Assembly: GCA_945952065.1 (NCBI GenBank)
Contig: CAMFGY010000014.1
Span: 52,513 to 116,512, forward strand
Source of the DNA: an uncultured Burkholderiales bacterium
GTDB taxonomy: Bacteria; Pseudomonadota; Gammaproteobacteria; Burkholderiales; Burkholderiaceae_C
Reading direction: 5' to 3'
DNA: 64,000 bases
The position numbers were made by a program, and so were the translations under genes. This document shows, one piece after another, positions 52,601 to 61,148 of the stretch (its first letter is position 1; every line of letters begins with the position of its first letter). The notes under the pieces were generated by a model. The model did no database searches, was not told the origin of the DNA, and worked only from the letters and a program-made list of their open reading frames with translations.

Positions 52601-52702
52601 AACGACGGTCTGCAACGCATTCGCGGCCGCGCCAAGGAAGAAACGCTGTACTCCACCCAGACCGGCCGTCGCTACAGCTTGGCGGCGCGCTACACCTTCT
52701 GA
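49679..52702 (+). CDS. TonB-dependent receptor of the Xanthomonas/Caulobacter type
   Basis: A 1007-residue outer-membrane transporter with a signal peptide (LSLLASAAGLLVAGMSAQAQ). The TonB-box region DTVVVTGIRQSLETSLSLKR and the plug motifs IGKFPDANLAESMQRIAGVS and VTVRGVGPDFNLVLLNGRQM are the hallmark of the TonB-Xanth-Caul subfamily. The barrel ends in RRYSLAARYTF, with terminal Phe. Such receptors often import plant or algal oligosaccharides. Two operator-like palindromes precede it. It starts the plus-strand run receptor-SapC-cupin-halogenase-glucokinase and is probably induced with the ABC operon. This subfamily is less usual in Burkholderiales, so lateral transfer is possible. Confidence 0.95.
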   Translation: MRNPRPVCRLSLLASAAGLLVAGMSAQAQQGTTAAPLPPSAAASAPKSPDAQQLDTVVVTGIRQSLETSLSLKRNARGVVDGIVAEEIGKFPDANLAESMQRIAGVSIDRSNGEGSKVTVRGVGPDFNLVLLNGRQMPASSLGATFASNSRSFDFANLASEGIAALEVYKTSRAENPTGGIGATINIKTARPLENPRQVASLGVKLVSDESNKRLPDSMKGTQATPELSGIYSNVFADGTFGIALVGSYQKRNGGYNQAAVDAGWRTFKGDEQNWGTIPLPGQAGADKITNRPKATDLYVVPQELRYSLNAFERTRTNGQLVLQFRPFKDLTATVDHTYSENKIHSKRSELSAWFNFGPSSSSWTNGPIATPIQYTETYPASGPADVAMAGSIYGTKNKNQSTGVNLAWKASNNLSFDFDAHHSTATSGADSPYGSNSTLGVSMQNRAFATADFSQKFPILSIGLHGDPAASPSLLQVTGSSFRNSYMRNEIDQAQLKGKYVLSDSSGLDFGVGFTKVNNRTAFANVQQDDWGGHNKPSDYDDALWKPAKLQDYFAHSFGAANGSGLFNNFYLWDFEAVRAAAIKADKSDKWFVPSSDFTDDRRTQEKSTSAFIQYVKDWEWGVPMNLAMGLRYERTTVNSQALVPIVKGINWVSANEFALVKGTSDFTALSGSYNYYLPSIDYEAELSDKIKMRASYGETIGRPGWGAIQGGVTLSDFRVNGGSGSQGNPALKPLLSKNFDLSAEFYYAKGSYAALGLFKKNISNFIGSSTLQAKPAGLTTPINGPLYNEAVAKNCATKDAVCIRNYILNTYNGTRGVVRTGFDGTGNPVGTIAGQPGDPEAVFTISAPSNQRSDHIKGLEFNIQHSFGSSGFGVAANYTLVKSGLKYDNSNLTEQNALLGLGNSANLVGFFENSNFSIRAAYNWRDEFLSSTTADVFGSAGPAYTDAYGQWDLSLGYKFSKNLSVNFEALNLNDGLQRIRGRAKEETLYSTQTGRRYSLAARYTF

Positions 52703-52728
52703 CCTTTCTTGACCGACGAGACGACCTG

Positions 52729-53442
52729 ATGCGCGCTGCACTGCTGGACAATGTGAGCCACCGGAACCTGCGCTTGCAGACCCGGCTGAACCCGGCTTGG
52801 GGAGATGCTGTGAGTGCCGTGCCCACGGTGCCCGCAGAGTTCAAGCGGCTGCAGGCGCATTTCCCGGTCGTCTTTCAACAAAGCTCACAGGCGGGCGGTT
52901 TCCAGCCGGTGGCTTTGTTGGGCCTGCTGGGCGAGTGCAACAGCTTTTTGGGCTTGAGTGGCGCCGAGCCCTGGCAAGCGGACCACCTGCCTTGGGCCCT
53001 GGAACGCCAGCCTTTGCTGGTGGGCCGCGATGGCGATCAGGGTTGGGTGGTGCACATTGACCTGGACAGCCCGCGATTGAGTGAAAGCCAAGGTGAGCCC
53101 TTGTTTTTGCCCAATGGCGGGCAGTCGCCCGTACTTGAGCGGCGCGTTGCCGTCTTGCAGGCCTTGCATGAAGGCATGCAGGGTTTGCCGGACTTCATGG
53201 GCGCCTTGCTGCAGTATCAATTGCTGGAGCCCATGAGCTTGGATATCGAGCAAGCCGATGGCTCGATGCGCAGGATCTCGGGCTACTACGTCATCGACGA
53301 AGAGCGCTTGGAGGCGCTGCCCGGCAGCGCGGTGGCGGCCTTGCACGAGGCGGGCCATTGGTTTCCTATTGCCATGGCGGTGGCTTCGCTGTCGCGGATT
53401 CCCGTCTTGCTTGCGCGTGAGCAGCGGCTTGCGCAGGCTTGA
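52729..53442 (+). CDS. SapC-family protein
   Basis: A 237-residue protein matching the SapC family. Recognisable segments are VALLGLLGECNSFLGLSG, ALERQPLLVGRDGDQG, LFLPNGGQSPVLERRVAVLQ and ISGYYVIDEERLEALPG. The name comes from a Campylobacter S-layer-linked gene, but most members are found beside TonB receptors and tryptophan halogenase-like genes, and the function is not known. No signal peptide is seen, so it is probably cytoplasmic. It starts 26 bases after the receptor gene. Confidence 0.88.
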   Translation: MRAALLDNVSHRNLRLQTRLNPAWGDAVSAVPTVPAEFKRLQAHFPVVFQQSSQAGGFQPVALLGLLGECNSFLGLSGAEPWQADHLPWALERQPLLVGRDGDQGWVVHIDLDSPRLSESQGEPLFLPNGGQSPVLERRVAVLQALHEGMQGLPDFMGALLQYQLLEPMSLDIEQADGSMRRISGYYVIDEERLEALPGSAVAALHEAGHWFPIAMAVASLSRIPVLLAREQRLAQA

Positions 53443-53468
53443 GGCTTGGGCTGAGTTGAGTCCTGGGT

Positions 53469-54482
53469 ATGCAGGCACTTAAGGAGTGGCCGATCGCAGC
53501 GCCGGGGCAGCTGCCGCCTCAGGTGCTGATCAGCGATGAGCCTTGCGTGCTGCGTGGGCTGGTGTCGCATTGGCCCTTGGTGCAGGCCAGTCAGGGGGCG
53601 CCAGACGCAGCAGCGGCTGCGGCGGCGTGCCTGCAATCGATGTGGCGCGATGCCACGGTGGGCGTGTTTCAGATGGAGGCCGCCACGCGGGGCTGCATCG
53701 CCTACACCGAGGACTTCAGCGGCTTCAACTTCAGCCGCCAGTTCATGCCTTTCGATCAGCTCTTGGCGGCGCTGCTGGCCTGTCGTGAGCAAGAGCCTTC
53801 GCCCTATGTGTACATGGGTTCGACCACGGTGCAGACCTGCTTACCGGGATTTGCCGCCGGGCACGCCCTGCATATGGCCACTCAGGAAGAACCGTTGATC
53901 AGCTTGTGGCTGGGCAACCAGATTCGGGTGCCCGCGCATCAGGATTGGCCTTCCAATCTGGCCTGTTGCGTGGCGGGGCGGCGGCGCTTCACTTTGTATC
54001 CGCCGGATGCGGTGGGCGATCTCTACATCGGCCCCTTGGACCTCACGCCCGCGGGGCAGCCGATCAGCTTGGTGGATGATGCAGCGCCCGATCTGCAGCG
54101 CTTCCCGCGCTTTGCGCAGGCGCAAGCGTGCGCCCAGGTGGTGGAGTTGGCGCCGGGGGATGCGATTTACATCCCCAGCCTGTGGTGGCATCAGGTTGAG
54201 GGCTTGGATGACTTGAATGCCTTGATCAATTACTGGTGGCGGCGCAGCCCGGCGTGGTCCGATTCACCGATGCATGCGCTCTGGCTGAGCTTGGCCACGG
54301 TGCGTGATTTACCGCCCGCCGAGCGTGCGGCGTGGCGAGCCTTGTTTGAGCACTATGTGTTCGATGCCAATGCGCAAACAGCGGCCCATGTGCCGCCCCA
54401 GGCGCGCGGCCTGCTTGCGCCCTTGGATGAAACCGGCATGCGGCGCATGCGTGCATGGTTGATGAAAAAACTGAATCGATGA
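53469..54482 (+). CDS. JmjC-like cupin protein (cupin_8 family), probable Fe(II)/2-oxoglutarate oxygenase
   Basis: A 337-residue protein. The facial-triad His-x-Asp is in IRVPAHQDWPSNLACCVAGR, followed by RRFTLYPPDAVGDLYIGP, and the distal His in IYIPSLWWHQVEGLDDL; INYWWRRSP closes the fold. This is the JmjC/FIH-like cupin architecture, whose known members hydroxylate protein side chains or nucleic acids. It lies 26 bases after sapC and directly before the halogenase, with a tight junction (stop TGA at 54480-54482). Substrate unknown; a protein or peptide substrate is an inference. Confidence 0.85.
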   Translation: MQALKEWPIAAPGQLPPQVLISDEPCVLRGLVSHWPLVQASQGAPDAAAAAAACLQSMWRDATVGVFQMEAATRGCIAYTEDFSGFNFSRQFMPFDQLLAALLACREQEPSPYVYMGSTTVQTCLPGFAAGHALHMATQEEPLISLWLGNQIRVPAHQDWPSNLACCVAGRRRFTLYPPDAVGDLYIGPLDLTPAGQPISLVDDAAPDLQRFPRFAQAQACAQVVELAPGDAIYIPSLWWHQVEGLDDLNALINYWWRRSPAWSDSPMHALWLSLATVRDLPPAERAAWRALFEHYVFDANAQTAAHVPPQARGLLAPLDETGMRRMRAWLMKKLNR

Positions 54483-54489
54483 GGTGATG

Positions 54490-56019
54490 ATGACTGTGCA
54501 AACCTTTCCGAGCGAGGCCGCCCGCGCCAGCAATCCGGTGCGCCGCGTTGTGATTGCCGGTGGCGGCACCGCAGGCTGGATGACCGCCGCCCTGATGGGC
54601 AAGCTGATGGGCAAACAGTTGCAGATCCGCTTGGTGGAGTCCGATGAAATCGGCACCGTCGGCGTGGGCGAGGCCACCATCCCGGCCTTGCACCTGTTCC
54701 ATGAGTTGCTGGGCATCAAAGAGGCCGAGTTCATGGCGGCCACCCAGGCCACTTTCAAGCTGGGCATTCAGTTCGAAGGCTGGAAGGCGCCGGGCCAAGA
54801 CTACATCCACTCCTTTGGCATCACCGGCCAAGACCACTGGAGCGCCGGCTTTCAGCACTTCTGGCTGAAAGGGCGGCAGCGCGGCTTGGCGCAGCGCTAT
54901 GGCGACTATTGCCTGGAGCTGCGCGCCGCCGAGGAGAATCGCTTTGCCCATCTGCCGCAAAACGGCATGAACTATGCCTACCATCTGGATGCCACGCGTT
55001 ATGCACGTTATTTGCGCGGCTTGGCCGAGGCTCATGGGGTGCAGCGCATGGAAGGCAAGATCACCGAGGTGCTGCGCCACAGCCCCGATGGCGATTTGAG
55101 CGCCTTGCGCTTGGCGGATGGGGCTCTGGTGGAGGGTGATTTGTTCATCGACTGCACCGGCTTTCGCGCGCTCTTGCTGGGCGAAACCTTGGGCGTCGCC
55201 TACGAAGATTGGACCCACTGGCTGCCCTGCGACCGCGCTGTGGCGGTGCAAACCGCCTCCGTGCGCGAAGCGCCGCCCTACACCCGCTCTATCGCGCATT
55301 CCTTCGGTTGGCAGTGGCGCATTCCGCTGCAACACCGGGTCGGCAACGGCTTGGTCTACAGCAGCAAAGAGCTCTCGGATGCCGATGCGCCCGAGGTCTT
55401 GACGCGCCACGTCGAGGGCGAGCTCTTGATGAAGCCACGGCTGCTGCGCTTCACACCGGGCCAGCGCCGTGAAGTGTGGAGCCGCAATTGCATCGCCGTG
55501 GGCCTGTCCAGCGGCTTTATTGAACCGCTGGAGTCCACCAGCATTCATTTGATCCAGCGCGCGGCGATCCGCTTGATGCGCTTGTTCCCGGCCGGCGGGG
55601 TGCGCGAGGTGGACCGGGTGGAGTTCAATCGCCAGACCCAGGCGGATCTGGAACACATCCGGGACTTCATCATCCTGCACTACCATGTGACCGAACGCGA
55701 TGATTCCGAGTTGTGGCGCCATGTGCGCAGCATGACCGTGCCCGAGACGCTGCGTCACCGCATCGAGCTCTTCAGCGAAACAGGCCGAGTCTTCCGGCCT
55801 TTGGATGAGCTGTTTGCCGAGAACTCTTGGATCCAGGTGATGCTGGGACAGGGCATCATGCCGCGCCAGCACCACCCGGTGGCCGATCTGATGGGCGACG
55901 TAGAGCTGCAGCAATTCCTGGACAACATTCGCCGCCAGGTGGCGCAGCGCTTGGCCGGCCTGCCGCAGCATGCCGCTTATGTGGAGCGCTTGTGCGCACC
56001 CTACCGAGCGGCCGCTTGA
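54490..56019 (+). CDS. Flavin-dependent tryptophan-halogenase-family protein
   Basis: A 509-residue flavoprotein. RRVVIAGGGTAGWMTAALMG binds FADH2, ATFKLGIQFEGW carries the Lys equivalent to the catalytic Lys79 of PrnA, FGWQWRIPLQ is the WxWxIP motif that suppresses monooxygenation, and SSGFIEPLESTSIHLIQ carries the catalytic Glu region. All key halogenase residues are therefore present. The start at 54490 follows GAGG by five bases; ATG 54487 is possible. No tryptophan, PKS or NRPS genes are nearby. Its setting beside a TonB receptor, SapC and a cupin is a recurrent theme in polysaccharide loci. The true substrate is unknown. Confidence 0.92.
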   Translation: MTVQTFPSEAARASNPVRRVVIAGGGTAGWMTAALMGKLMGKQLQIRLVESDEIGTVGVGEATIPALHLFHELLGIKEAEFMAATQATFKLGIQFEGWKAPGQDYIHSFGITGQDHWSAGFQHFWLKGRQRGLAQRYGDYCLELRAAEENRFAHLPQNGMNYAYHLDATRYARYLRGLAEAHGVQRMEGKITEVLRHSPDGDLSALRLADGALVEGDLFIDCTGFRALLLGETLGVAYEDWTHWLPCDRAVAVQTASVREAPPYTRSIAHSFGWQWRIPLQHRVGNGLVYSSKELSDADAPEVLTRHVEGELLMKPRLLRFTPGQRREVWSRNCIAVGLSSGFIEPLESTSIHLIQRAAIRLMRLFPAGGVREVDRVEFNRQTQADLEHIRDFIILHYHVTERDDSELWRHVRSMTVPETLRHRIELFSETGRVFRPLDELFAENSWIQVMLGQGIMPRQHHPVADLMGDVELQQFLDNIRRQVAQRLAGLPQHAAYVERLCAPYRAAA

Positions 56020-56088
56020 GGGCTTGTTCTTTCTTTCAGCTCAAGTCCGTGCTGCTGACGACGGACTTTTTTGCCTGTGCCTACCGTG

Positions 56089-57054
56089 ATGACTGAAACC
56101 TACCCCCGTTTGCTGGGCGATATTGGCGGCACCAATGCCCGTTTTGCCTGGGCTGAGGCGCCCGAGGCTCCCGTGGCGCGTTGCGTCAACTACCGCTGCG
56201 CTGACTACCCCACCATTGCCGATGCGATTTCGAGTTATGTGACCGAGCATGCGCCGGCGCGCCCTCAGGCGGCGGCCTTGGGCATTGCCAATCCGATTGA
56301 TGGCGATCAGGTGCGCATGACCAATGGCCATTGGTCGTTTTCGATTCAAGCGCTCAAGCGCGAGATGGGCTTGCAGCGCTTGTCGGTGGTGAATGACTTT
56401 ACCGCCCTGGCGCTGGCCCTGCCCAGCTTGCAGCCCAGCCAGTTGCATGCCCTGGACGGCGGCACACCGGTGGCGGGCGAGCCTTTGGCGGTGTTGGGCG
56501 CTGGTACCGGCCTGGGCGTGGCCGGTTTGTTGCCGCTGCCCCATGGCGCGTGGCGGCCTTTGTCGGGGGAGGGGGGGCACGCCAGTCTGGCGGGGCAAGA
56601 TGCTTTTGAAGATGCGGTGATTGCGCGGCTGCGCCAGCGCTTTGGCCATGTTTCGGCGGAACGCGCTCTATCTGGGCCGGGCCTGGTCAATCTCTACCAA
56701 GCCAGTGCGGAAATTGCCGGCCTCTCGGCGCCTGAGCTGACCCCGCCCGAGGTCTTGCAGCGCGCTGACCAAGGTGATGCGCTGGCCAAGCAAGCCATTG
56801 CCTTGTTTTGCAGTTTTTTGGGCAGCGTGGCCGGCAACTTGGCGTTGACCTTGGGCGCGCGCGGTGGCGTGTACATCGGCGGCGGCATCGCGCCGCGCTT
56901 GCTGCGTGAATTGGCCCAGTCCAACTTCAGGACTCGCTTCGAGGGCAAGGGTCGTTTCGCCAGCTATTTGTCTACCATCCCTTGCTTCGTGATCGACGCT
57001 GCGGTTTCACCCGCGCTGGATGGCGCTTCCAGGGCTCTGGATCTGGGGCTGTAA
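56089..57054 (+). CDS. glk: Glucokinase
   Basis: A 321-residue ROK-unrelated, E. coli-type glucokinase. YPRLLGDIGGTNARFAWAE is the phosphate loop, RLSVVNDFTALALALP carries the catalytic Asp, GAGTGLGVAGLLPL is the adenosine loop, and GEGGHASLAG binds sugar. It makes glucose 6-phosphate, here presumably from glucose released by the GH1 enzyme. It lies 69 bases after the halogenase, last in the plus-strand run. ATG 56089 was preferred over a GTG six codons upstream. Confidence 0.94.
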   Translation: MTETYPRLLGDIGGTNARFAWAEAPEAPVARCVNYRCADYPTIADAISSYVTEHAPARPQAAALGIANPIDGDQVRMTNGHWSFSIQALKREMGLQRLSVVNDFTALALALPSLQPSQLHALDGGTPVAGEPLAVLGAGTGLGVAGLLPLPHGAWRPLSGEGGHASLAGQDAFEDAVIARLRQRFGHVSAERALSGPGLVNLYQASAEIAGLSAPELTPPEVLQRADQGDALAKQAIALFCSFLGSVAGNLALTLGARGGVYIGGGIAPRLLRELAQSNFRTRFEGKGRFASYLSTIPCFVIDAAVSPALDGASRALDLGL

Positions 57055-57247
57055 TCAGAGCGCGAGGAAAGCGCGCAGCGCTGCATGGGAAAGCGGTGTT
57101 GCGTCGGGCAATGCCTCGTTGCAGGCGACCCCTCGGCCACGCGTGCCCAACTTGGGCTCGATGATGCCCGCGCTTACGAAGGCCTGCCTCCATTGCGCTT
57201 GAATGCACCGGTCTGGGCTGCTTGCGCAGACCGGCGACCTCAAGGGC

Positions 57248-58936
57248 TTACTCGAAGCGGTCCAGCACCGCGCCGGAACTGGCGCTGGAGGCGTTCTTGG
57301 CAAACTTGGCCAGCACACCGCGGGTGTAGCGCGGCGCAGGTTTGACCCAGGCGGCCTTGCGGCTGGCCAGCTCGGCCGCATCGACATGCAACTCCAGCAG
57401 CAGCTGGTGGGCGTCGATGGTGATGCGGTCGCCTTCTTTGACCAGGGCGATCACGCCGCCCTCGTAGGCTTCGGGCGCCACATGGCCGACCACCATGCCC
57501 CAGGTGCCGCCGGAGAAGCGGCCGTCGGTGATCAGGCCCACGCTTTCGCCCAGGCCTTGGCCGATCAGGGCGCCGGTGGGAGCCAGCATTTCGGGCATGC
57601 CGGGGCCGCCCTTGGGGCCCAGATAACGCAGCACCATGACGTCACCGGCGACGATCTTGCCGGCCATGATGGCGGCCAGGGCCGATTGCTCGTCTTCGAA
57701 CACCCGGGCCGGGCCGCTCATCACCGGGTTCTTCAGGCCGGTGATCTTGGCCACACAGCCTTCGGGCGAGAGGTTGCCCTTGAGGATGGCCAGATGGCCT
57801 TCGGCGTAGATGGGGTTCGTCACTGGGCGGATCACGGTTTGATCGGCGCGCAGATCGGGCACCTCGGCCAGGTTCTCGGCCACGGTCTTGCCGGTGATGG
57901 TCATGGCGTCGCCATGCAGCAGGCCGTGCTTGAGCAACTCTTTCATCACCGCCGGAATGCCGCCGGCATGGTGCAAGTCGATCGCCAGGAACTGACCGCT
58001 GGGCTTCAGATCGCACAGCACCGGCGTGCGGCGGCGCACGCGCTCGAAGTCGTCGATCGTCCAGTCCACCTCTGCTGCATGGGCAATCGCCAGGAAGTGC
58101 AGCACCGCATTGGTGGAGCCGCCGGTGGCCATGATGACGGCCACAGCGTTCTCGATCGCTTTCTTGGTGACGATGTCGCGCGGCTTCAGATCGGCCTTGA
58201 CGGCTTCGACCAACACGGCCGCCGCCTTCTTCACGCTCTGGACCACCTCGTCTTCGACATTGGCCATGGTCGAGGAGTAGGGCAGGCTCATGCCCAGCGC
58301 CTCGAAGGACGAGCTCATGGTGTTGGCGGTGTACATGCCGCCGCAGGAGCCGCTGCCGGGAATGGCCTTGCGCTCGATGGCGCAGAAGTCTTCCTCGCTC
58401 ATCTTGCCGGCACTGAATTGGCCCACGGCTTCGAAGACGCTGACGATGTTGAGGTCCTGACCCTTGTGCTTGCCCGGCAGGATGGTGCCGCCGTAGACGT
58501 AGAGCGAAGGCACATTGGCGCGCAGCATGCCCATCATGCCGCCGGGCATGTTTTTGTCGCAGCCGCCGATGACGATGACGCCATCCATCCACTGGCCGCC
58601 GACGCAGGTCTCCACACAGTCGGAGATCACTTCACGCGAGACCAGGCTGTACTTCATGCCCTCGGTGCCCATGGCCATGCCGTCCGAGATGGTAGGGGTG
58701 CCGAAGATTTGCGGGTTGGCGCCGGCTTCTTTCAAACCGATCACCGCAGCGTCGGCGAGCTTTTGCAGGCCGGAGTTGCAAGGCGTGATGGTGGAGTGGC
58801 CATTGGCCACGCCAATCATGGGCTTGCCGAAGTCGCTTTCTTGGTAGCCCATGCCGTAATACATGGAGCGGTTGGGCGCGCGGGCCACGCCTTCGGTGAT
58901 GTTTTTTGAACGGCGGTTGGCTGGGGTCTGGCTCAT
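57248..58936 (-). CDS. ilvD: Dihydroxy-acid dehydratase
   Basis: A 562-residue iron-sulfur enzyme of valine and isoleucine synthesis. The cluster cysteines lie in [30 protein letters not shown] and [18 protein letters not shown]. The C-terminal [20 protein letters not shown] is also diagnostic. The start [12 protein letters not shown] at 58936 is set by AAGGAGA six bases upstream. It is divergent from a LysR-family gene with 90 bases between starts, so regulation by that protein is likely. About 190 bases beyond its stop hold no gene. Confidence 0.97.
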   Translation of the reverse strand: MSQTPANRRSKNITEGVARAPNRSMYYGMGYQESDFGKPMIGVANGHSTITPCNSGLQKLADAAVIGLKEAGANPQIFGTPTISDGMAMGTEGMKYSLVSREVISDCVETCVGGQWMDGVIVIGGCDKNMPGGMMGMLRANVPSLYVYGGTILPGKHKGQDLNIVSVFEAVGQFSAGKMSEEDFCAIERKAIPGSGSCGGMYTANTMSSSFEALGMSLPYSSTMANVEDEVVQSVKKAAAVLVEAVKADLKPRDIVTKKAIENAVAVIMATGGSTNAVLHFLAIAHAAEVDWTIDDFERVRRRTPVLCDLKPSGQFLAIDLHHAGGIPAVMKELLKHGLLHGDAMTITGKTVAENLAEVPDLRADQTVIRPVTNPIYAEGHLAILKGNLSPEGCVAKITGLKNPVMSGPARVFEDEQSALAAIMAGKIVAGDVMVLRYLGPKGGPGMPEMLAPTGALIGQGLGESVGLITDGRFSGGTWGMVVGHVAPEAYEGGVIALVKEGDRITIDAHQLLLELHVDAAELASRKAAWVKPAPRYTRGVLAKFAKNASSASSGAVLDRFE

Positions 58937-59009
58937 GGGGTCTCCTTGTGTCGGCGGCAGTATCACAGCAGGGGGATTGCTGATCAAATATATTATTCAA
59001 ACTCTATTC

Positions 59010-59024
59010 ATACGAAATTTGTAT
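59010..59024. promoter_or_regulatory. LysR-type regulator box in the ilvD-lysR intergenic region
   Basis: ATAC-GAAATTT-GTAT matches the 4-7-4 dyad of LysR-family binding sites and contains the T-N11-A pattern. It sits immediately before the regulator ATG at 59027, overlapping its ribosome-binding region, so negative autoregulation with control of ilvD is plausible. Confidence 0.55.
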
Positions 59025-59026
59025 CA

Positions 59027-59914
59027 ATGATCGATCTGCGCAGCTTGCGACAGTTTCTGGCGGTGGCTGAAGAGCTGCACTTTGGACGCGCTGCCGAGCG
59101 CCTGCACATGACCCAGCCGCCGTTGACCCAGGCCATTCAAAAGCTCGAACAGGCCCTGGGCGTGGCGCTGTTCGAACGCAGCAGCCGCAGTGTGCGTCTG
59201 AGCGCTGCGGGTGAGGCGTTGAAGCCCTGCGCACAAGCCTTGCTGTCTCAAGCGGAGGGGCTGCCCGCCTTGGTGCAAGCCGCCGCCGATGGGCGCCGGG
59301 GGCGCCTGAGCCTGGGCTTTGTGTCCACCGTGGGTTTTGGTGATTTGCCGCGTTGGCTGCGCAGCTTTCGTGAGCAGTATCCGGAGGTGGCCTTGAGTTT
59401 GCGCGAGGCCACCCTGGATGTGCAATTGCCCGAGTTTGAGCGGGGGGAGTTGGATGCCGGCTTCATCATCCACGCGCCGGGCTCGCAGCCTGCGGGCTTT
59501 GAGCGGCTGAAGATTGCCAGCGAGCCCATGGTGTTGGCGCTGTGCGCCGATGAGCCTTTGGCGGCAAAGCCGCATTTGGATGCCGCTGAAGTGGCGCGGC
59601 AGCCTTTGGTGATTTTTCCGCGCGCGATTGCGCCGTCTTTGTTCGATGCGGTCTTGGACTTCTACCGCCAGCAACAGCGTCAGCCCGGCATTGTGCAAGA
59701 AGCGATTCAAATGCAGACCATTGTCAATTTGGTGTCTGCGGGCATCGGAGTGGCTTGGGTGCCCGCCAGTGTGATGGCTTTTCAGCGGCCCGGCGTGGTG
59801 TACAAAGCGGTGCGGGGCGCAGGTCCCCGCTGCGAGACCAGCTTGATCTGGCGCGCCGATGCCGCTCCTGCGGTGCATCGATTTGTAGCGCATGTCCAGG
59901 CACAGCTGAGCTGA
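59027..59914 (+). CDS. LysR-family transcriptional regulator
   Basis: A 295-residue regulator. The winged helix-turn-helix is LRSLRQFLAVAEELHFGRAA then ERLHMTQPPLTQAIQKLEQA, followed by a two-lobed effector domain (GRLSLGFVSTVGFGDLPRWL; IVNLVSAGIGVAWVPASVM). ATG 59027 gives the standard length. The effector is unknown; by divergence from ilvD a metabolite of branched-chain amino acid synthesis is a reasonable guess, though many such neighbours prove unrelated. Confidence 0.93.
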   Translation: MIDLRSLRQFLAVAEELHFGRAAERLHMTQPPLTQAIQKLEQALGVALFERSSRSVRLSAAGEALKPCAQALLSQAEGLPALVQAAADGRRGRLSLGFVSTVGFGDLPRWLRSFREQYPEVALSLREATLDVQLPEFERGELDAGFIIHAPGSQPAGFERLKIASEPMVLALCADEPLAAKPHLDAAEVARQPLVIFPRAIAPSLFDAVLDFYRQQQRQPGIVQEAIQMQTIVNLVSAGIGVAWVPASVMAFQRPGVVYKAVRGAGPRCETSLIWRADAAPAVHRFVAHVQAQLS

Positions 59915-60044
59915 GACCTCGGCTTCGGTGACTGCTGTTCATGCGTCTGGTTTTGCATCTCGTCGCAGCGCGGGCTTGTCAGCAGGCCTGGCTGGGCACA
60001 CTGTGATCAACATTCATTTTTTGGCAATTTCTGCAAGGTGGACC

Positions 60045-61061
60045 ATGCACGAGCGAGCTTTCTGGATTCGAACAAGCCTGACCGCAGCGGCATTGTGGGC
60101 GGGCCTGGGCCTGGCCCAGGCTTCTATCTTCAAAGACCCGCAATTCGAAAGCTTGGCCGAGGCGGGCAAGTACGCCGAGATGGAGCAGCAGGCGCAAGCC
60201 CGTTTGAAGAGCAATGCGGCCGATGTGCAGGCCAGCGCCGCCTTGGCCTTGGCTTTGTCAGTGACGGACCCGGATGACGGCAAACGCATGGAGGCTGGCG
60301 CCAAACAGGCCAAGCAATGTGTGGAGCAACACCCCACGGCCGCTGTTTGCCAGTTGGTGCGGGCGCAGAACCTGTATTTGCAAATGAGTGACGCTGGCAT
60401 GTTCAAAGCCGTGCGCTTGATGGACGGCGTCAAAGAAGCCTTGAACCGTGCACTGGAGCTCGACCCCAGCAGTTTTGTCGCGCGGGTTCAGCTCACCAAG
60501 CTGTATCTCTATGCCCCGGGCGTGCTCGGGGGCAGCACCGCCAAGGCCAAAGAGCTCGAAGCTGCGGTGCGCAGCAGTCAACCCGAGCAGGCCAAGCTGC
60601 TGCGCGCTTACATTGCCGCCGACGCCAAGAAATGGAACGATATGGAGAGCGAGTTGGCCGCGCTCAAGCCCGGCAAAGATGCCGCGCTGCTGGAAGAGGC
60701 CCGCGCCGCCACCATGCAGCTGGCCACGCATTATTTGAAAGACGCCAAAGAGCCCGCCAAGGCCAAAGCGATTTTTGAGAGTCTGCAGCGCGAACAGCCG
60801 ACCTACGCCCATGGGGCTTATGGCTTGGGCCGTGTGCATGCGGAAGCCGGTCAGACCGATGAGGCGCTGCGTTACTTTGAGAAAGCCAAGACCCTGGCCG
60901 GGGCCGATGAGTTGCCGATTGATCACCGCCTGGGCGACGTCTTGTTGGCCAAGGGCGATAAAGCCCAGGCCAAGGCGGCTTATGAGCGCTTTTTGAAATC
61001 CAAGCGGGCCAATCCCAACAATGTGGACGCGGCGCGCAAGAGCTTGGCCTCCTTGGGCTGA
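60045..61061 (+). CDS. Exported TPR-repeat protein (first of a tandem pair)
   Basis: A 338-residue protein with a signal peptide (FWIRTSLTAAALWAGLGLAQ, cleavage near residue 25). The mature part is a chain of TPR-like helices, with ALNRALELDPSSFVARVQLT, KAIFESLQREQPTYAHGAYG and YFEKAKTLAGADELPIDHR. AAGGTGG before ATG 60045 fixes the start. It shares domain order and C-terminal motifs with the next gene, so the two arose by duplication. The location is probably periplasmic; partner unknown. Confidence 0.8.
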   Translation: MHERAFWIRTSLTAAALWAGLGLAQASIFKDPQFESLAEAGKYAEMEQQAQARLKSNAADVQASAALALALSVTDPDDGKRMEAGAKQAKQCVEQHPTAAVCQLVRAQNLYLQMSDAGMFKAVRLMDGVKEALNRALELDPSSFVARVQLTKLYLYAPGVLGGSTAKAKELEAAVRSSQPEQAKLLRAYIAADAKKWNDMESELAALKPGKDAALLEEARAATMQLATHYLKDAKEPAKAKAIFESLQREQPTYAHGAYGLGRVHAEAGQTDEALRYFEKAKTLAGADELPIDHRLGDVLLAKGDKAQAKAAYERFLKSKRANPNNVDAARKSLASLG

Positions 61062-61148
61062 GTGAAGGGCTATGCAGGGCACAGCGACATGGGCGCTCGC
61101 AAGCTTGGTGTAGATTGCATTCGTCTTCATTGTTTTTGAGACCTGCCT

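Noticed and set aside
57203..58909. 568-codon plus-strand open frame opposite ilvD
   Set aside because: It is antisense to a full-length iron-sulfur dehydratase and His/Gly/Ala-rich without motifs.
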